Source of the DNA: Propionibacteriaceae bacterium
GTDB lineage: Bacteria; Actinomycetota; Actinomycetes; Propionibacteriales; Propionibacteriaceae
Assembly (NCBI GenBank): GCA_017882685.1
Contig: JADGPA010000183.1
Span: 1-49,556, forward strand
Reading direction: 5' to 3'
DNA: 49,556 bases
How positions within the stretch are numbered: position 1 is the first letter of the stretch; each line of letters opens with the position of its first letter. The position numbers and the translations under genes are program-made. The notes under the pieces are model-generated. The model searched no databases. It was not told the DNA's origin and was given only the letters and a program-made list of their open reading frames with translations. Positions 27,350-37,249 of the stretch are shown one piece after another.

Positions 27350-28902
27350 CTGACGACGCACGCTCCGGAGCCGGGGCAGGCGATCCGTCCGAGCTGGAAG
27401 TCCACGGACGTCCCGGTCTCCGACGTGACCACGTCGGTCTTCGGGAAGCCCAGCTTCGAGGTGGCCCCGCCCAGGTCGTTGTAGGCCGTGCGGACCGCGC
27501 CGGTGAGCAGGTGGCTCCCGGTCACTGCTGACCACCACAGGTCGGCGTTGGCGAAGGAGAGCACGGAGCCGCCGGCAACGACCTTTTCCGCTGCCGTCGG
27601 GGTGCCGACGGTGCTGGCGGTGCCGCCGAGGGCCTGCCAGTGCAGGTAGTTGGCCGTTGTCGTGGCCGGATCACTGCCGCCGACGAGCTTGAACAGGCGC
27701 TCCTTCAGGCCGAACTTGCTCTTGAACGACCCACCGGTCACCGTGACCGAGCCCTTGCTGCCGGTGATCTTGACCTTCTCGACCCGGCCGCCGTACGTGC
27801 CGTCCCCGTCGCGGTCGGTGATCTGTACCGACTTCAGGGTGCCGACGCTGGTGTATGCCTTCTGGATCTTCGCCGAGCTCAGCGTGACCGACCAGCTCTG
27901 GTCGCGCTTCACGCCGTCGTACGGGTCTTTCTTCGCCTTCAGGTAGGGGTAGTCGGCCCCGCCGGAGGCCGACCAGCCGCCGTTGGACGAGGAGAACATC
28001 GTCAACGCCAGCTGGCCCTTGTACTCGACCACCTTTTTGGCGGTGCCGCTGATCGCCTTGTCGCTGGCGGCCTGCTCGACGGCGACACCCCGGTACACCT
28101 GGCAGGCGGTGGTGTCGCACAGGTCGTAGACGGCGCCGGAGGCGACGACCGAGCGCAGCTTGGCGGCATAGGTGCGGGCGGCGATGGCCTGCGCCTTCAC
28201 GGCCTCCGCGGACCAGGACGCCGGCATCTCCGCGGGGACGACGCCACGCAGGTAGGTCTCTATCGAGACGTAATTCACCGTCCTGCCGCCGCCGCCGTAG
28301 AAGCGGAGGGCGAGCTTGCCGCGGTAGGTGCGGGTGTCGCCGTTTGGCATGGCCAGCTTCACCGTTCCGGTCTTGCTGTTCTGGATGTACCAGACCCGCT
28401 TCGGGTCGAGCTTGTTGGCGTATTTGGTGTACTTGCCGGCGGGGTTGCGGTAGGCCAGCACTCGCAAGTCACGGGAGCGGCTGATGCGCCACTTGTTGTA
28501 CTTGGTGCCCGTCGGCAGGGTGACGCTTACTCCCTTCGAGTCGACCACCTTCTGGCCGGCCACCGGACGCACGGCGAGGGACTTGTCGTTGTCCGCGGTG
28601 ATCCAGACCCGGATGGTACTGCCGCTGGGCAGCTCGTCGAGCTTTGTCCCCGGGTAGTAGAAGTCGATGATCTCGGCGTAGTCGAGGCCCTTGGTCGCTG
28701 CGCCGTACGCGCCGTACTGCGACATGCCCTTGCCGTGTCCCCAGCCTGCACCGACGATACTGATCGCAGAGCCTTTGGGGGAGACGGCGGCGTCGGCGTG
28801 CGCGGGGACGGCGGAGCCGACCGCACCTGCGGTCAGGGCTACCGCACCGAGGGCAGCGGTAACTGCCTTCCGGAGGGCTTTCGGCTGTGGGAAGGTGGGC
28901 AT
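27340..28902 (-). CDS. Secreted SpoIID/LytB-domain protein with LGFP-like tail
   Basis: A 520-aa exported protein. ATG 28902 gives a Sec signal peptide (LRKAVTAALGAVALTAGAVG, cut after AHADA). The SpoIID/LytB domain spans ~40-390, with GHGKGMSQYGAYGAATKGLD, YLRGVVPAEMPASWSAEAVK, AQAIAARTYA and SSNGGWSASGG. The end (~430-520) contains LGFP-like repeats (LGFPKTD), which bind cell wall. SpoIID proteins are peptidoglycan lytic enzymes; in non-sporulating actinobacteria their exact role is unclear. A weak ribosome site GAAGGGAA lies upstream. The frame is open for 54 more codons upstream, but that stretch is not protein-like. Confidence 0.85.
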   Translation of the reverse strand: MPTFPQPKALRKAVTAALGAVALTAGAVGSAVPAHADAAVSPKGSAISIVGAGWGHGKGMSQYGAYGAATKGLDYAEIIDFYYPGTKLDELPSGSTIRVWITADNDKSLAVRPVAGQKVVDSKGVSVTLPTGTKYNKWRISRSRDLRVLAYRNPAGKYTKYANKLDPKRVWYIQNSKTGTVKLAMPNGDTRTYRGKLALRFYGGGGRTVNYVSIETYLRGVVPAEMPASWSAEAVKAQAIAARTYAAKLRSVVASGAVYDLCDTTACQVYRGVAVEQAASDKAISGTAKKVVEYKGQLALTMFSSSNGGWSASGGADYPYLKAKKDPYDGVKRDQSWSVTLSSAKIQKAYTSVGTLKSVQITDRDGDGTYGGRVEKVKITGSKGSVTVTGGSFKSKFGLKERLFKLVGGSDPATTTANYLHWQALGGTASTVGTPTAAEKVVAGGSVLSFANADLWWSAVTGSHLLTGAVRTAYNDLGGATSKLGFPKTDVVTSETGTSVDFQLGRIACPGSGACVVSYG

Positions 28903-29057
28903 CGGGGGGAATTCCCTTCGGTTGCTTACGGCTAAGTCATGGTCGCCCACGGGTTGCGTCCGTTGCCAGTTCGAGCCTGAGAAACCCTCAGAGTCGAAGG
29001 TGCAGGTTGAGCCTTGGGCACCGCGGCGACCACCATGTGGAATCAGTGGCCCACGTG
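28903..29057. other. Intergenic region between SpoIID gene and ilv promoter
   Basis: This stretch must hold the SpoIID promoter on the minus strand. A small hairpin (CTGAG/CTCAG near 28976-28990) is visible. I looked for a riboswitch and could not support one. Confidence 0.4.
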
Positions 29058-29087
29058 TTGACATGGGTGGGGATGGGGCGGGAACCT
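29058..29087 (+). promoter_or_regulatory. ilvBNC promoter
   Basis: A consensus -35 TTGACA (29058-29063) is followed after 18 nt by GAACCT (29082-29087), which keeps the A2 and T6 of a -10 box. The -10 ends 6 nt before the leader-peptide GTG, predicting a leaderless leader mRNA. Confidence 0.65.
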
Positions 29088-29093
29088 TGTGCT

Positions 29094-29135
29094 GTGCGGA
29101 ATATCGTCCTCGTAGTTAGCCAGCGTGTCGGCTGA
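29094..29135 (+). CDS. ilv leader peptide (attenuator)
   Basis: A 13-codon ORF reading [13 protein letters not shown], with five consecutive Ile/Val/Leu codons (29103-29117) and one further Val. No ribosome site precedes it. Its stop sits in the rising arm of a stable hairpin. Leader peptides of this kind sense charged branched-chain tRNAs: stalling on the Ile/Val/Leu codons blocks the hairpin and lets RNA polymerase pass the terminator before ilvB. The C. glutamicum ilvBNC leader is reported to be translated without a ribosome binding site, which fits. Confidence 0.8.
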   Translation: MRNIVLVVSQRVG

Positions 29136-29159
29136 GATCCTTCTCAATCCCGACGCGCT
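29122..29159 (+). promoter_or_regulatory. Attenuator hairpin 1
   Basis: AGCGTGTCGG (29122-29131) pairs with CCGACGCGCT (29150-29159), one G-U, and inside it TGAGA (29133-29137) pairs with TCTCA (29142-29146). It overlaps the leader stop codon and directly abuts the terminator. Confidence 0.7.
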
Positions 29160-29191
29160 CCCTCGCCTGCCTACGCAGCGGGGGTTTTTTT
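29160..29191 (+). terminator. Intrinsic attenuator terminator of ilvBNC
   Basis: Left arm 29160-29170 pairs with right arm 29175-29184 (10 bp, one bulged C, loop CTAC), followed by seven T. This is the clearest rho-independent terminator in the window, and it lies 39 nt before ilvB, so it must be read through for expression. Confidence 0.85.
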
Positions 29192-29230
29192 CTGCTTCCG
29201 TACGCCCAGCTTCAACGAAGAGAGGTAAAG

Positions 29231-30976
29231 ATGCCCGGGGAGTCACCGAGAACAATGACTGGGGCCCAGTCCCTGGTGGAGTCGCTCGAGCGCGTCGGGG
29301 TCGAGGTCATCTTCGGCATCCCGGGCGGGGCCATCCTGCCCGCCTACGACCCGCTGTACGACTCGAAGATTCGGCACATCCTGGTGCGCCACGAGCAGGG
29401 TGCTGGCCACGCCGCCGAGGGCTACGCCCACGTCACCGGCGGGGTCGGGGTCTGCATGGCCACCTCTGGACCGGGCGCTACCAACCTCGTGACCGCGATC
29501 GCCGACGCCTACATGGATTCGGTGCCGATCGTCGCAATCACCGGTCAGGTGGCGAGCAAGTCGATCGGTACCGACGCCTTCCAGGAGGCCGACATCCGCG
29601 GCATCACCTTCCCGATCACCAAGCACAGCTTCCTGATCACCGACCCGCTGGAGATCCCGCACGCGATCGCCGCAGCCTTCCACCTTGCCCGGACCGGGCG
29701 TCCCGGCCCGGTGCTGGTGGACATCGCGAAGGATGCGCTCTCCGCCCAGACCGAGTTCGTCTGGCCCGAGGAGCTCGACTTGCCGGGCTACCACCCGGTC
29801 GAGAAGCCGCACAGCAAGCAGATCCGCGAAGCTGCTCGGCTGATCGCCGCTGCCCAGCGTCCGGTCCTCTACGTCGGCGGCGGCGTGAACCGCGCCCGGG
29901 CGTGGGACGGGCTTGCCGAGATGGTGAAGCTCACCGGAATCCCGGTGGTGACAACCCTGATGGCCCGGGGTGCGATCCCCGATAGCCACGAGCTGAACAT
30001 GGGCATGCCGGGCATGCATGGCAGCGTTGCCGCCGTGGGAGCCCTGCAGCGCTCCGACCTGCTGATCACCCTTGGTGCGAGGTTTGACGACCGGGTGACC
30101 GGCAAGCTCGACTCCTTCGCTCCGGGCGCGAAGGTGATCCACGCCGACATCGACCCCGCGGAGATCTCCAAGAACCGGGTGGCGGACGTGCCCATCGTCG
30201 GTGACCTCGCCGAGGTGATCAGCGACCTGAACCTGGCGCTGCGCGACGTCGACCTGCCGGACTACAGCGCGTGGGTGGGGTACCTCCAGGGGCTGCGGAC
30301 CCGCTACAGGGTGACCGAGTTTGAGCCGACGTCCGACGGGCTGCTCAGCCCGGAATACGTCATCAAGCGGATTGGCGAGATCGCCGGGCCCGACGCCACG
30401 TTCGTCACCGGGGTTGGCCAGCACCAGATGTGGGCCGCCCACCTGCTGCCGCACGAACGGCCCAACCGATTCCTCACCTCCGGCGGCGCGGGCACCATGG
30501 GGTACGGCGTCCCCGCTGCGATGGGGGCTCAGGTCGGCCTCCCCGGCACGGTGGTGTGGGGCATCGACGGCGACGGCTGTTTCCAGATGACCAACCAGGA
30601 GTTGGTCACCTGCTCGCTGGAGGGCATCCCGATCAAGATCGCCGTGATCAACAACCGCAGCCTCGGCATGGTGCGCCAGTGGCAGACCCTGTTCTACGGG
30701 GAGCGCTACTCCAACACCAACCTGCAGTCCCATCGGGTGCCGGACTTCCCGAAGCTGGCCGAAGCCATGGGTGCTGTCGGGCTGCGGGCGGAGACCCCTG
30801 AAGAGGTCGACCAGGTGATCAAGGAGGCGATGGCCATCAACGACCGTCCGGTGGTGGTGGAGTTCGTGGTCCACAAGGACGCCATGATCTGGCCCATGGT
30901 TGCCGCGGGCACAAGCAATGACGACATCAAGATCGCCCGGGACCTCGCTCCCGCGTGGGAGGGGGAGGACCTGTGA
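29231..30976 (+). CDS. ilvB: Acetolactate synthase large subunit
   Basis: A 581-aa thiamine-diphosphate enzyme making acetolactate or acetohydroxybutyrate, the first common step of Val/Leu/Ile synthesis. The catalytic Glu is in [15 protein letters not shown] (~55), with [20 protein letters not shown] after it. The FAD and middle domain follows, and the ThDP/Mg motif is [15 protein letters not shown] (~446). AGAGAGG precedes ATG 29231. The start of ilvN overlaps its stop (GTGA). Expression is controlled by the upstream attenuator. Confidence 0.95.
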   Translation: MPGESPRTMTGAQSLVESLERVGVEVIFGIPGGAILPAYDPLYDSKIRHILVRHEQGAGHAAEGYAHVTGGVGVCMATSGPGATNLVTAIADAYMDSVPIVAITGQVASKSIGTDAFQEADIRGITFPITKHSFLITDPLEIPHAIAAAFHLARTGRPGPVLVDIAKDALSAQTEFVWPEELDLPGYHPVEKPHSKQIREAARLIAAAQRPVLYVGGGVNRARAWDGLAEMVKLTGIPVVTTLMARGAIPDSHELNMGMPGMHGSVAAVGALQRSDLLITLGARFDDRVTGKLDSFAPGAKVIHADIDPAEISKNRVADVPIVGDLAEVISDLNLALRDVDLPDYSAWVGYLQGLRTRYRVTEFEPTSDGLLSPEYVIKRIGEIAGPDATFVTGVGQHQMWAAHLLPHERPNRFLTSGGAGTMGYGVPAAMGAQVGLPGTVVWGIDGDGCFQMTNQELVTCSLEGIPIKIAVINNRSLGMVRQWQTLFYGERYSNTNLQSHRVPDFPKLAEAMGAVGLRAETPEEVDQVIKEAMAINDRPVVVEFVVHKDAMIWPMVAAGTSNDDIKIARDLAPAWEGEDL

Positions 30977-31515
30977 ACAAGCACACCCTGAGCGTGCTGG
31001 TCGAGAACAAGCCGGGTGTCCTGGCGCGGATCGCCGGCCTGTTCGCCCGTCGCGGCTACAACATCGAGTCCCTTGCCGTGGGTCCGACCGAGAACGAGAA
31101 CTTCTCCCGGATCACCGTCCAGGTGGCCGTGGACAGCCAGCAAGTGCTGGAGCAGATCGTGAAGCAGCTCAACAAGCTGATCGAGGTGCTCAAGATCGTC
31201 GAGCTGGAGCCTTCCGCCTCCGTGAGCCGCGAGCTGATGCTGATCAAGCTCAAGGCCGACCCCGCCTCCCGCAGCCAGATCATCGAGATCGTCCAGCTGT
31301 TCCGGGGCAAGACCATCGACGTCCACAACGACTCCATGACTATCGAGGCCACCGGTTCGCCTGACAAACTCGAAGCCTTGTTGGAGATGCTCAAGCCCTA
31401 CGGCGTGCGTGAACTGGTGCAGTCCGGCCTGGTTGCGCTCGGGCGGGGCAGCCGATCGCTCAGCGATCGTGCCAAGATCGAGAAGACACGTCCGGCCGCG
31501 CGGCTGGCCAACTAG
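30973..31515 (+). CDS. ilvN: Acetolactate synthase regulatory subunit
   Basis: A 180-aa small subunit that gives valine feedback control. An N-terminal ACT domain ([20 protein letters not shown], ~3-22; [16 protein letters not shown]) is followed by a C-terminal domain (~85-160) with [19 protein letters not shown] 30973 overlaps the ilvB stop, with GGGGGAGG upstream. Length is normal for the family. Confidence 0.94.
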   Translation: MNKHTLSVLVENKPGVLARIAGLFARRGYNIESLAVGPTENENFSRITVQVAVDSQQVLEQIVKQLNKLIEVLKIVELEPSASVSRELMLIKLKADPASRSQIIEIVQLFRGKTIDVHNDSMTIEATGSPDKLEALLEMLKPYGVRELVQSGLVALGRGSRSLSDRAKIEKTRPAARLAN

Positions 31516-31518
31516 TAA

Positions 31519-32562
<1,044 letters not shown>

Positions 32563-32573
32563 GCTGAGTAGCC

Positions 32574-32602
32574 GACGCCCCGTCCGAAACGGACGGGGCG
32601 TC
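32574..32602 (+). terminator. ilvBNC operon terminator
   Basis: GACGCCCCGTCCG and its perfect complement form a 13-bp stem around AAA. A short T-containing stretch (CGCCTTT) follows. Confidence 0.75.
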
Positions 32603-32637
32603 GCGCCTTTCCGGCGCCGCCCACCCGCTCCCGGGTG

Positions 32638-32643
32638 TACGTT
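32638..32643 (+). promoter_or_regulatory. -10 box, leaderless promoter of lipoprotein gene
   Basis: TACGTT ends 6 nt before ATG 32650, which argues for that start over the in-frame GTG at 32635. Confidence 0.5.
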
Positions 32644-32649
32644 CCGGGC

Positions 32650-33477
32650 ATGCCCCACCCCCCGGCGCATGGGCGGTCCTCGCGCCGCGCCAGCATCATC
32701 GGCGCCCTTGCCCCGCTGCTGTGCGTCGCTGGCTGCGGGCTGCTGCCCACGACGCTGCCCGCTGCGCCCGATCTCACGCCGCATCCACCCATCGCCACCC
32801 CTCCGACAAGGCGCCCAGCCCTCCCGCCCAGCCCGCTCCCGCCCAGTCCGCTCCCGACAGCGCCGCCCGCGACGGTCAGGCCCACGGCGAGTGTGAGCCT
32901 CAACACCCACCCAACGGGGTTGCCCACTTATCCCCAGCCCACCGAGCCCTCCTGCTTGCTGCCCACCAAGGTCTTGGCGTCGGTCCCCAATGCAGGCGGG
33001 CCGACCCTCGCCCAGACGCGCGTCGCGAAGGCCTGGCGGGCGAGCGAGGCCGGCAAGAGCATCGGGGTGAACACCGGGACTCTCGAGAAGGGCTACCGGG
33101 GGACGGTGACTCCGGCGTCGGTCGTCCATGTCGAAGGCGCGCCCTGGGTGGCACTGGACATCCGCGAGTGGTCCAGTCTCATGACGATTGTCCTTGCCGA
33201 TCCCGGAGTTGCCGCGGCCAAGCTGGAAGCGGTCCGGGCGATGGTGCGATCTCCGTGCAGCTATTCGTTCGGCTACTCCTCCGGACCGTACGTCGTGGCA
33301 CGCGTCAGCGAGGATGGTCCCGACCTCGTGGTGGTCACGGGGATGATGAGCGGATACCCGGTGACCGACACCTTTGTCCGGTACGGCAACACGGTCACCT
33401 ACGGCTCGATGATGCTCGTGCCGTCCAGCGGTGACGACATCCGCACGATGGTCCTGGACGCCCTGACCAAGGCCTGA
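32650..33477 (+). CDS. Lipoprotein of unknown function with Pro-rich linker
   Basis: A 275-aa protein. The signal peptide is RRASIIGALAPLLCVAGC, with a lipobox Cys at ~29. A proline-rich linker follows (~30-90, repeats of PPSPLPPSPLP). The folded part (~95-275) has two Cys residues (SCLLP and SPCSY) that could form a disulfide, plus SYSFGYSSGPYVVARVSED and TDTFVRYGNTVTYGSMML. I do not recognise the family. It is transcribed alone between the ilv terminator and a large palindrome. Confidence 0.72.
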   Translation: MPHPPAHGRSSRRASIIGALAPLLCVAGCGLLPTTLPAAPDLTPHPPIATPPTRRPALPPSPLPPSPLPTAPPATVRPTASVSLNTHPTGLPTYPQPTEPSCLLPTKVLASVPNAGGPTLAQTRVAKAWRASEAGKSIGVNTGTLEKGYRGTVTPASVVHVEGAPWVALDIREWSSLMTIVLADPGVAAAKLEAVRAMVRSPCSYSFGYSSGPYVVARVSEDGPDLVVVTGMMSGYPVTDTFVRYGNTVTYGSMMLVPSSGDDIRTMVLDALTKA

Positions 33478-33503
33478 CGAACCCGACGCGTCCCCACACC
33501 AGG

Positions 33504-33563
33504 CGCCCCCGAAACGGAAGGACGCCCCCGATCTTTCGCGGGCGTCCTTCCGTTTCGGGGGCG
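33504..33563. repeat. 60-bp palindromic element, copy 1
   Basis: Arms 33504-33527 and 33540-33563 are perfect 24-bp complements around a 12-nt loop. A relative of the same length lies at 34658-34717. It can end transcription from either side. Confidence 0.85.
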
Positions 33564-33611
33564 TTTGCGTTGGGACGCCGCTGGAGCCGTCGAGGCGTCG
33601 GCAGGGCGGTG

Positions 33612-33636
33612 TTGTCCGTATTGTCAGTTTGTTGTC
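33612..33636 (+). promoter_or_regulatory. Triple TTGTC motif upstream of AbiEi-like gene
   Basis: TTGTC occurs at 33612, 33621 and 33632 in a locally AT-richer stretch before the gene. It could be a -35 region or an operator. Confidence 0.3.
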
Positions 33637-33687
33637 AATGCGCCTGGTGGGCTGGTTTCGGCACGGACTCTGACGTCCAATCGTCGG

Positions 33688-34584
33688 GTGGATGTACGCC
33701 GGACGCACCAGTTCCTCGCCGCGGGATCGGAGAACCATGAGCTGGCACGGCTCTGCCGTACCCAGGACCTCTATCGAGTTCGGCACGGCGCCTTTGCTCG
33801 GCAGACGCCGGTGGACGCCCCCGCGGCCCACCACCAGCTGGTGGCAGGAACATGGCCACTCCTCGGGGATAACGCAGTACTCAGTCATGGCACGGCTGCG
33901 CTGCTCCACGGGCTACCCATCTGGGACGGGATGCTAGCGACGGTATCGGTGACTCGGGAGGATGGTGGTCATGGTCGTCGCACCCACTGGCTTGGCGTCC
34001 ACCACAGCCCGCTCAGCGCGGTGGAGAAGGTGGCGATCGGTGAGTATCGCGTGACCAGTATTGAGCGGACGGCTATCGACCTCGCCCGGACGTTGAGCTT
34101 CGAGGACGCGGTCGCCATCCTCGACGCAGCACTCCGGCTGGGAGCCGAACCGGCGTTGCTTGGTGCGATCGTCGCCGCGGCCGCTGGACGGAAGGGAGTG
34201 CGCGTAGCCAGGGAAGCGCTCGGGTTTGCCGACCGCCGGTCCGAGAGCGTTGGCGAATCGATCAGCCGGGCGCGCATGCTCCAGGTGGGACTTCCTGCGC
34301 CGGAACTTCAGGTTGAGGTCTTCACGCCGTCCGGGTTCTGGGTCGCGCGCGGGGACTTCGGCTGGCGACGAGAACGAGTCATCGGCGAGTTCGACGGCAG
34401 GATCAAGTACATCGGTCCACCCGAGGAAGTCGCAGACTCCGTCATGCGCGAGAAGGCTCGCGAGCAGGCTATTCGGGACGCAGGCTGGTGGGTCGTCCGG
34501 TGGAGCTGGAAGGACCTGGCCAATCCCCAGGCCTTCCGCCAACGGATCGAAGCGGCCTTTCGTGCTGCCGAGAGCTTGCCGTAG
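33688..34584 (+). CDS. AbiEi antitoxin-like / DUF559-type protein
   Basis: About 298 aa. An N-terminal winged-helix-like AbiEi segment (VRRTHQFLAAGSENHELARL and YRVRHGAFA) is followed by an AbiEi core with SHGTAALLHGLPIW and TSIERTAIDLARTL. The C-terminal part (~215-298) carries RVIGEFDGRIKYIG and REQAIRDAGWWVVRWSW, resembling the DUF559/VSR nuclease-like fold, with the Glu-x-Asp of such sites. The start is uncertain: GTG 33688 gives the typical N-terminus, while the frame is open back to 33565 inside the palindrome. No AbiEii toxin partner is adjacent. Two related 60-bp palindromes flank the gene. Confidence 0.7.
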   Translation: MDVRRTHQFLAAGSENHELARLCRTQDLYRVRHGAFARQTPVDAPAAHHQLVAGTWPLLGDNAVLSHGTAALLHGLPIWDGMLATVSVTREDGGHGRRTHWLGVHHSPLSAVEKVAIGEYRVTSIERTAIDLARTLSFEDAVAILDAALRLGAEPALLGAIVAAAAGRKGVRVAREALGFADRRSESVGESISRARMLQVGLPAPELQVEVFTPSGFWVARGDFGWRRERVIGEFDGRIKYIGPPEEVADSVMREKAREQAIRDAGWWVVRWSWKDLANPQAFRQRIEAAFRAAESLP

Positions 34585-34657
34585 CCCCCTCGGACCCATC
34601 GCGCTCCACCCGCGGACCCGTCCCGTTTCGCCCGGCGGCGACGCTCCCGCCAACAGA

Positions 34658-34717
34658 CGCCCCCGAACCCGAAGGACGCCCGCGATCCTTCGGGGGCTTC
34701 CTTCTGATTCGGGGGCG
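34658..34717. repeat. 60-bp palindromic element, copy 2
   Basis: Arms pair over 10 + 6 + 4 bp with a CCC/TGA internal loop and one mismatch. Sequence and length match copy 1, but this copy is partly decayed. Confidence 0.8.
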
Positions 34718-34812
34718 CCTGGTGGTCGTGTGCGGATATGGAGCGGGACTGGCCGGGAGCTGGCGAGGGGGAAGCGGCGGGGACGAGGGTCTGGGAGGGT
34801 AAGGACCCGTCT

Positions 34813-34824
34813 GGCAAGCTTGCC
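34813..34824 (+). promoter_or_regulatory. 12-bp palindrome over the ctpE start region
   Basis: GGCAAGCTTGCC is a perfect palindrome ending 3 nt before ATG 34828. It contains CAAGCT (34815-34820), one base off the TANNNT -10 pattern. It may be an operator on a leaderless promoter. Confidence 0.4.
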
Positions 34825-34827
34825 GGC

Positions 34828-37248
34828 ATGACGATCGCCGCTCAGACCAACCCAGGCCTCACCGCGGCAGAAGTCGCCGAGCGGGTCAAGGCCGGCCAGG
34901 TGAACAACCTTCCGCCACGCTCGGGGCGCACGACGTGGGACATCGTGCGGGCCAACGTGTTCACCCGGATCAACTTCCTGCTGATGGCACTGTTCATCCT
35001 CGTCCTCAGTACCGGCTCCATCGTGAACGCGCTGTTCGGCTTCCTGATCATCTTCAACGCCGGCATCGGCATCGTGCAGGAACTCCGCGCCAAGCGGACG
35101 CTGGACAACCTTGCCGTGGTGGGGGAGGGCAAGCCGCTGGTCCGTCGCGACGGGCTCGCCCGGCAACTGCACCGCGAAGAGGTGGTGCTCGACGATCTGA
35201 TCGAGGTCGGCCCGGGCGACCAGATCATCGTGGACGGGCAGATGATCGAGGCCAGCTACCTCGAAGTCGACGAGTCCCTCCTCACCGGTGAATCCGATCC
35301 GATGCTCAAAGAGCCGGGAGATGCGGTGATGTCGGGCAGTTTCGTCGTTGCAGGCGTCGGCGCCTTCAGGGCCACCAGGGTTGGCGCGGAATCCTTCGCA
35401 GCGCAGCTCACCGCTGAGGCCAGCCGATTCTCCCTTGTGAAGTCGGAGCTCCAGACCGGCATCAACCAGATCCTGCGGCTGATCACGTGGCTGTTGGTGC
35501 CGGTCGGTGCGGCGACCGTCTGGGTGCAATGGACGCGGAACCAGGGCACCTGGCAGGACCGCGTGCTCGCGATCGGCGGCGCGCTGGTCCCGATGGTCCC
35601 CGAAGGGCTGGTGCTGCTCACCTCGCTGGCGTTCGCTGTCGGCGTCGTCCGGCTGGGACAGAGGAACGTCCTCGTGCAGGAACTGCCGGCCATCGAAGGC
35701 CTCGCGCGCGTGGACGTGGTGTGCGCAGACAAGACCGGAACCCTGACAGAGAACGGGCTGCGCTTCGGTGAGCTCGAGGTGCTCACCGGCGATGAACGGC
35801 ACGTCCGTGCGGTGCTCGCGCAGCTCGCCGGCGCCGATCCCCGGCCGAACGCCTCCGTCCAGGCGCTCGCGCACGCGCTGCCGCAGGACGGGCCCAGCTG
35901 GGTGGTGACGGCGATGGCCCCGTTCACGTCGGCGAAGAAGTGGTCGGGCATGTCCTTCGAGGGAGAGGGTCACTGGGTACTTGGCGCTCCGGACGTCCTC
36001 GGGACGCAGGGCAGTGCTGCCGCTGAGCGCGCAGAGGAGGTCGGCTCAACGGGACGGCGGGTGTTGTTGCTCGGCGAGGCAGACATCGCTGTGGACGCCG
36101 CCGACGCCCCCGGGCGGGTCACTCCGCGCGCGCTCGTTGTGCTGGAGCAGAAGGTGCGCCCGGAAGCCCGCGCCACCCTCGCCTACTTCGCTGAGCAGAA
36201 CGTGGCCGTGAAGGTGATCTCCGGCGACAACGCCACCTCCGTTGCTGCGGTCACCGGCTCCCTCGGGGTCGACACCGGCGACGTGGTCGATGCCCGGACA
36301 CTCCCCGATGACCCGGAGGAGTTCGCCCAGAGGGTCGAGTCTGCAAGGGTGTTCGGCCGGGTGACACCGCACCAGAAGAGGCAGATGGTTGCCGCGCTGC
36401 AGTCGAAGGGTCACAACGTCGCCATGACCGGTGATGGTGTCAACGATGTGCTCGCGATCAAGGACTCCGACCTGGGCGTGGCCATGGGCTCCGGGGCGGC
36501 GGCTACGCGCGCGGTCGCGCAGCTGGTGCTGCTCGACGACAGCTTCGCCACCCTGCCTTACGTCGTGGCTGAGGGCCGCCGGGTCATCGGCAACATCGAG
36601 CGGGTCGCCAACTTCTTCCTGACCAAGACCATGTACTCGATCCTCCTTGCCCTGCTGGTCGCGTTATGGCTCCTGCCCTTCCCGTTCGTGCCGATCCACA
36701 TCTCCTTCGTCGGCTGGTTCACGATCGGCATTCCGGCCTCGATCCTCGCCCTCGCGCCCAACGCAGAACGTGCCCGGCCGGGTTTCCTTCGCCGCGTGAT
36801 GACCTTCTCGCTGCCGTCCGGCCTCGTGGTTGCTGTGACCACCTTCATCGCGTACCTGCTCGTGCTGCCTGCTGCAGGGGCGGACGCCGCACAGGCCACC
36901 CAATCGAGCACGGCAGCACTGCTCACGCTGATGGTGGCCGGAGCCTGGGTCATGGTGGTCACTGCGCGGCCCTACGAGTGGTGGAAGGTGCTGATGATCC
37001 TGGCCTGCGGGCTGATGGCCTTCCTCGTCATCTTCTGGCTGCCCTACCAGGTGCCGGGCTGGATCGCTGCGTGGCCGTTCCTCGCACGGTTCGACCCCCA
37101 GCTCGACCCGAGCAACGCAGCCCTGATGGGCACCGGCGCCACGGCGGGACTCATTGCAGCCGTGCTCATCGAGACGATCTGGTGGCTGTCTGGGCGCCTG
37201 ACCGGGCAACACCGCAGTCTGTGGAGGCGGGCTGAGGGGCAGAGCTGA
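34828..37248 (+). CDS. ctpE: P-type cation ATPase, CtpE-like
   Basis: An 806-aa membrane pump. The actuator motif is [16 protein letters not shown] (~150), the phosphorylation site [11 protein letters not shown] (~303), the hinge [20 protein letters not shown] (~535) and the membrane motif [18 protein letters not shown] (~253). Ten hydrophobic helices are apparent, six of them after the hinge. The MVPEGL helix and short N-terminus fit the CtpE group, which imports or exports Ca2+ in mycobacteria. No heavy-metal CPC motif or N-terminal metal domain is present, so a copper or zinc pump is unlikely. ATG 34828 is preferred; an upstream ATG (34738) adds 30 unlikely residues. Confidence 0.85.
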   Translation: MTIAAQTNPGLTAAEVAERVKAGQVNNLPPRSGRTTWDIVRANVFTRINFLLMALFILVLSTGSIVNALFGFLIIFNAGIGIVQELRAKRTLDNLAVVGEGKPLVRRDGLARQLHREEVVLDDLIEVGPGDQIIVDGQMIEASYLEVDESLLTGESDPMLKEPGDAVMSGSFVVAGVGAFRATRVGAESFAAQLTAEASRFSLVKSELQTGINQILRLITWLLVPVGAATVWVQWTRNQGTWQDRVLAIGGALVPMVPEGLVLLTSLAFAVGVVRLGQRNVLVQELPAIEGLARVDVVCADKTGTLTENGLRFGELEVLTGDERHVRAVLAQLAGADPRPNASVQALAHALPQDGPSWVVTAMAPFTSAKKWSGMSFEGEGHWVLGAPDVLGTQGSAAAERAEEVGSTGRRVLLLGEADIAVDAADAPGRVTPRALVVLEQKVRPEARATLAYFAEQNVAVKVISGDNATSVAAVTGSLGVDTGDVVDARTLPDDPEEFAQRVESARVFGRVTPHQKRQMVAALQSKGHNVAMTGDGVNDVLAIKDSDLGVAMGSGAAATRAVAQLVLLDDSFATLPYVVAEGRRVIGNIERVANFFLTKTMYSILLALLVALWLLPFPFVPIHISFVGWFTIGIPASILALAPNAERARPGFLRRVMTFSLPSGLVVAVTTFIAYLLVLPAAGADAAQATQSSTAALLTLMVAGAWVMVVTARPYEWWKVLMILACGLMAFLVIFWLPYQVPGWIAAWPFLARFDPQLDPSNAALMGTGATAGLIAAVLIETIWWLSGRLTGQHRSLWRRAEGQS

Positions 37249-37249
37249 C

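Noticed and set aside
28903-29057. Possible c-di-AMP-type riboswitch before the SpoIID cell-wall gene
   Set aside because: Such switches do precede cell-wall hydrolases in actinobacteria, but I could not match the conserved core segments here.
33688-34584. A complete AbiE toxin-antitoxin pair
   Set aside because: No nucleotidyltransferase AbiEii gene follows; the next gene is ctpE beyond a palindrome.
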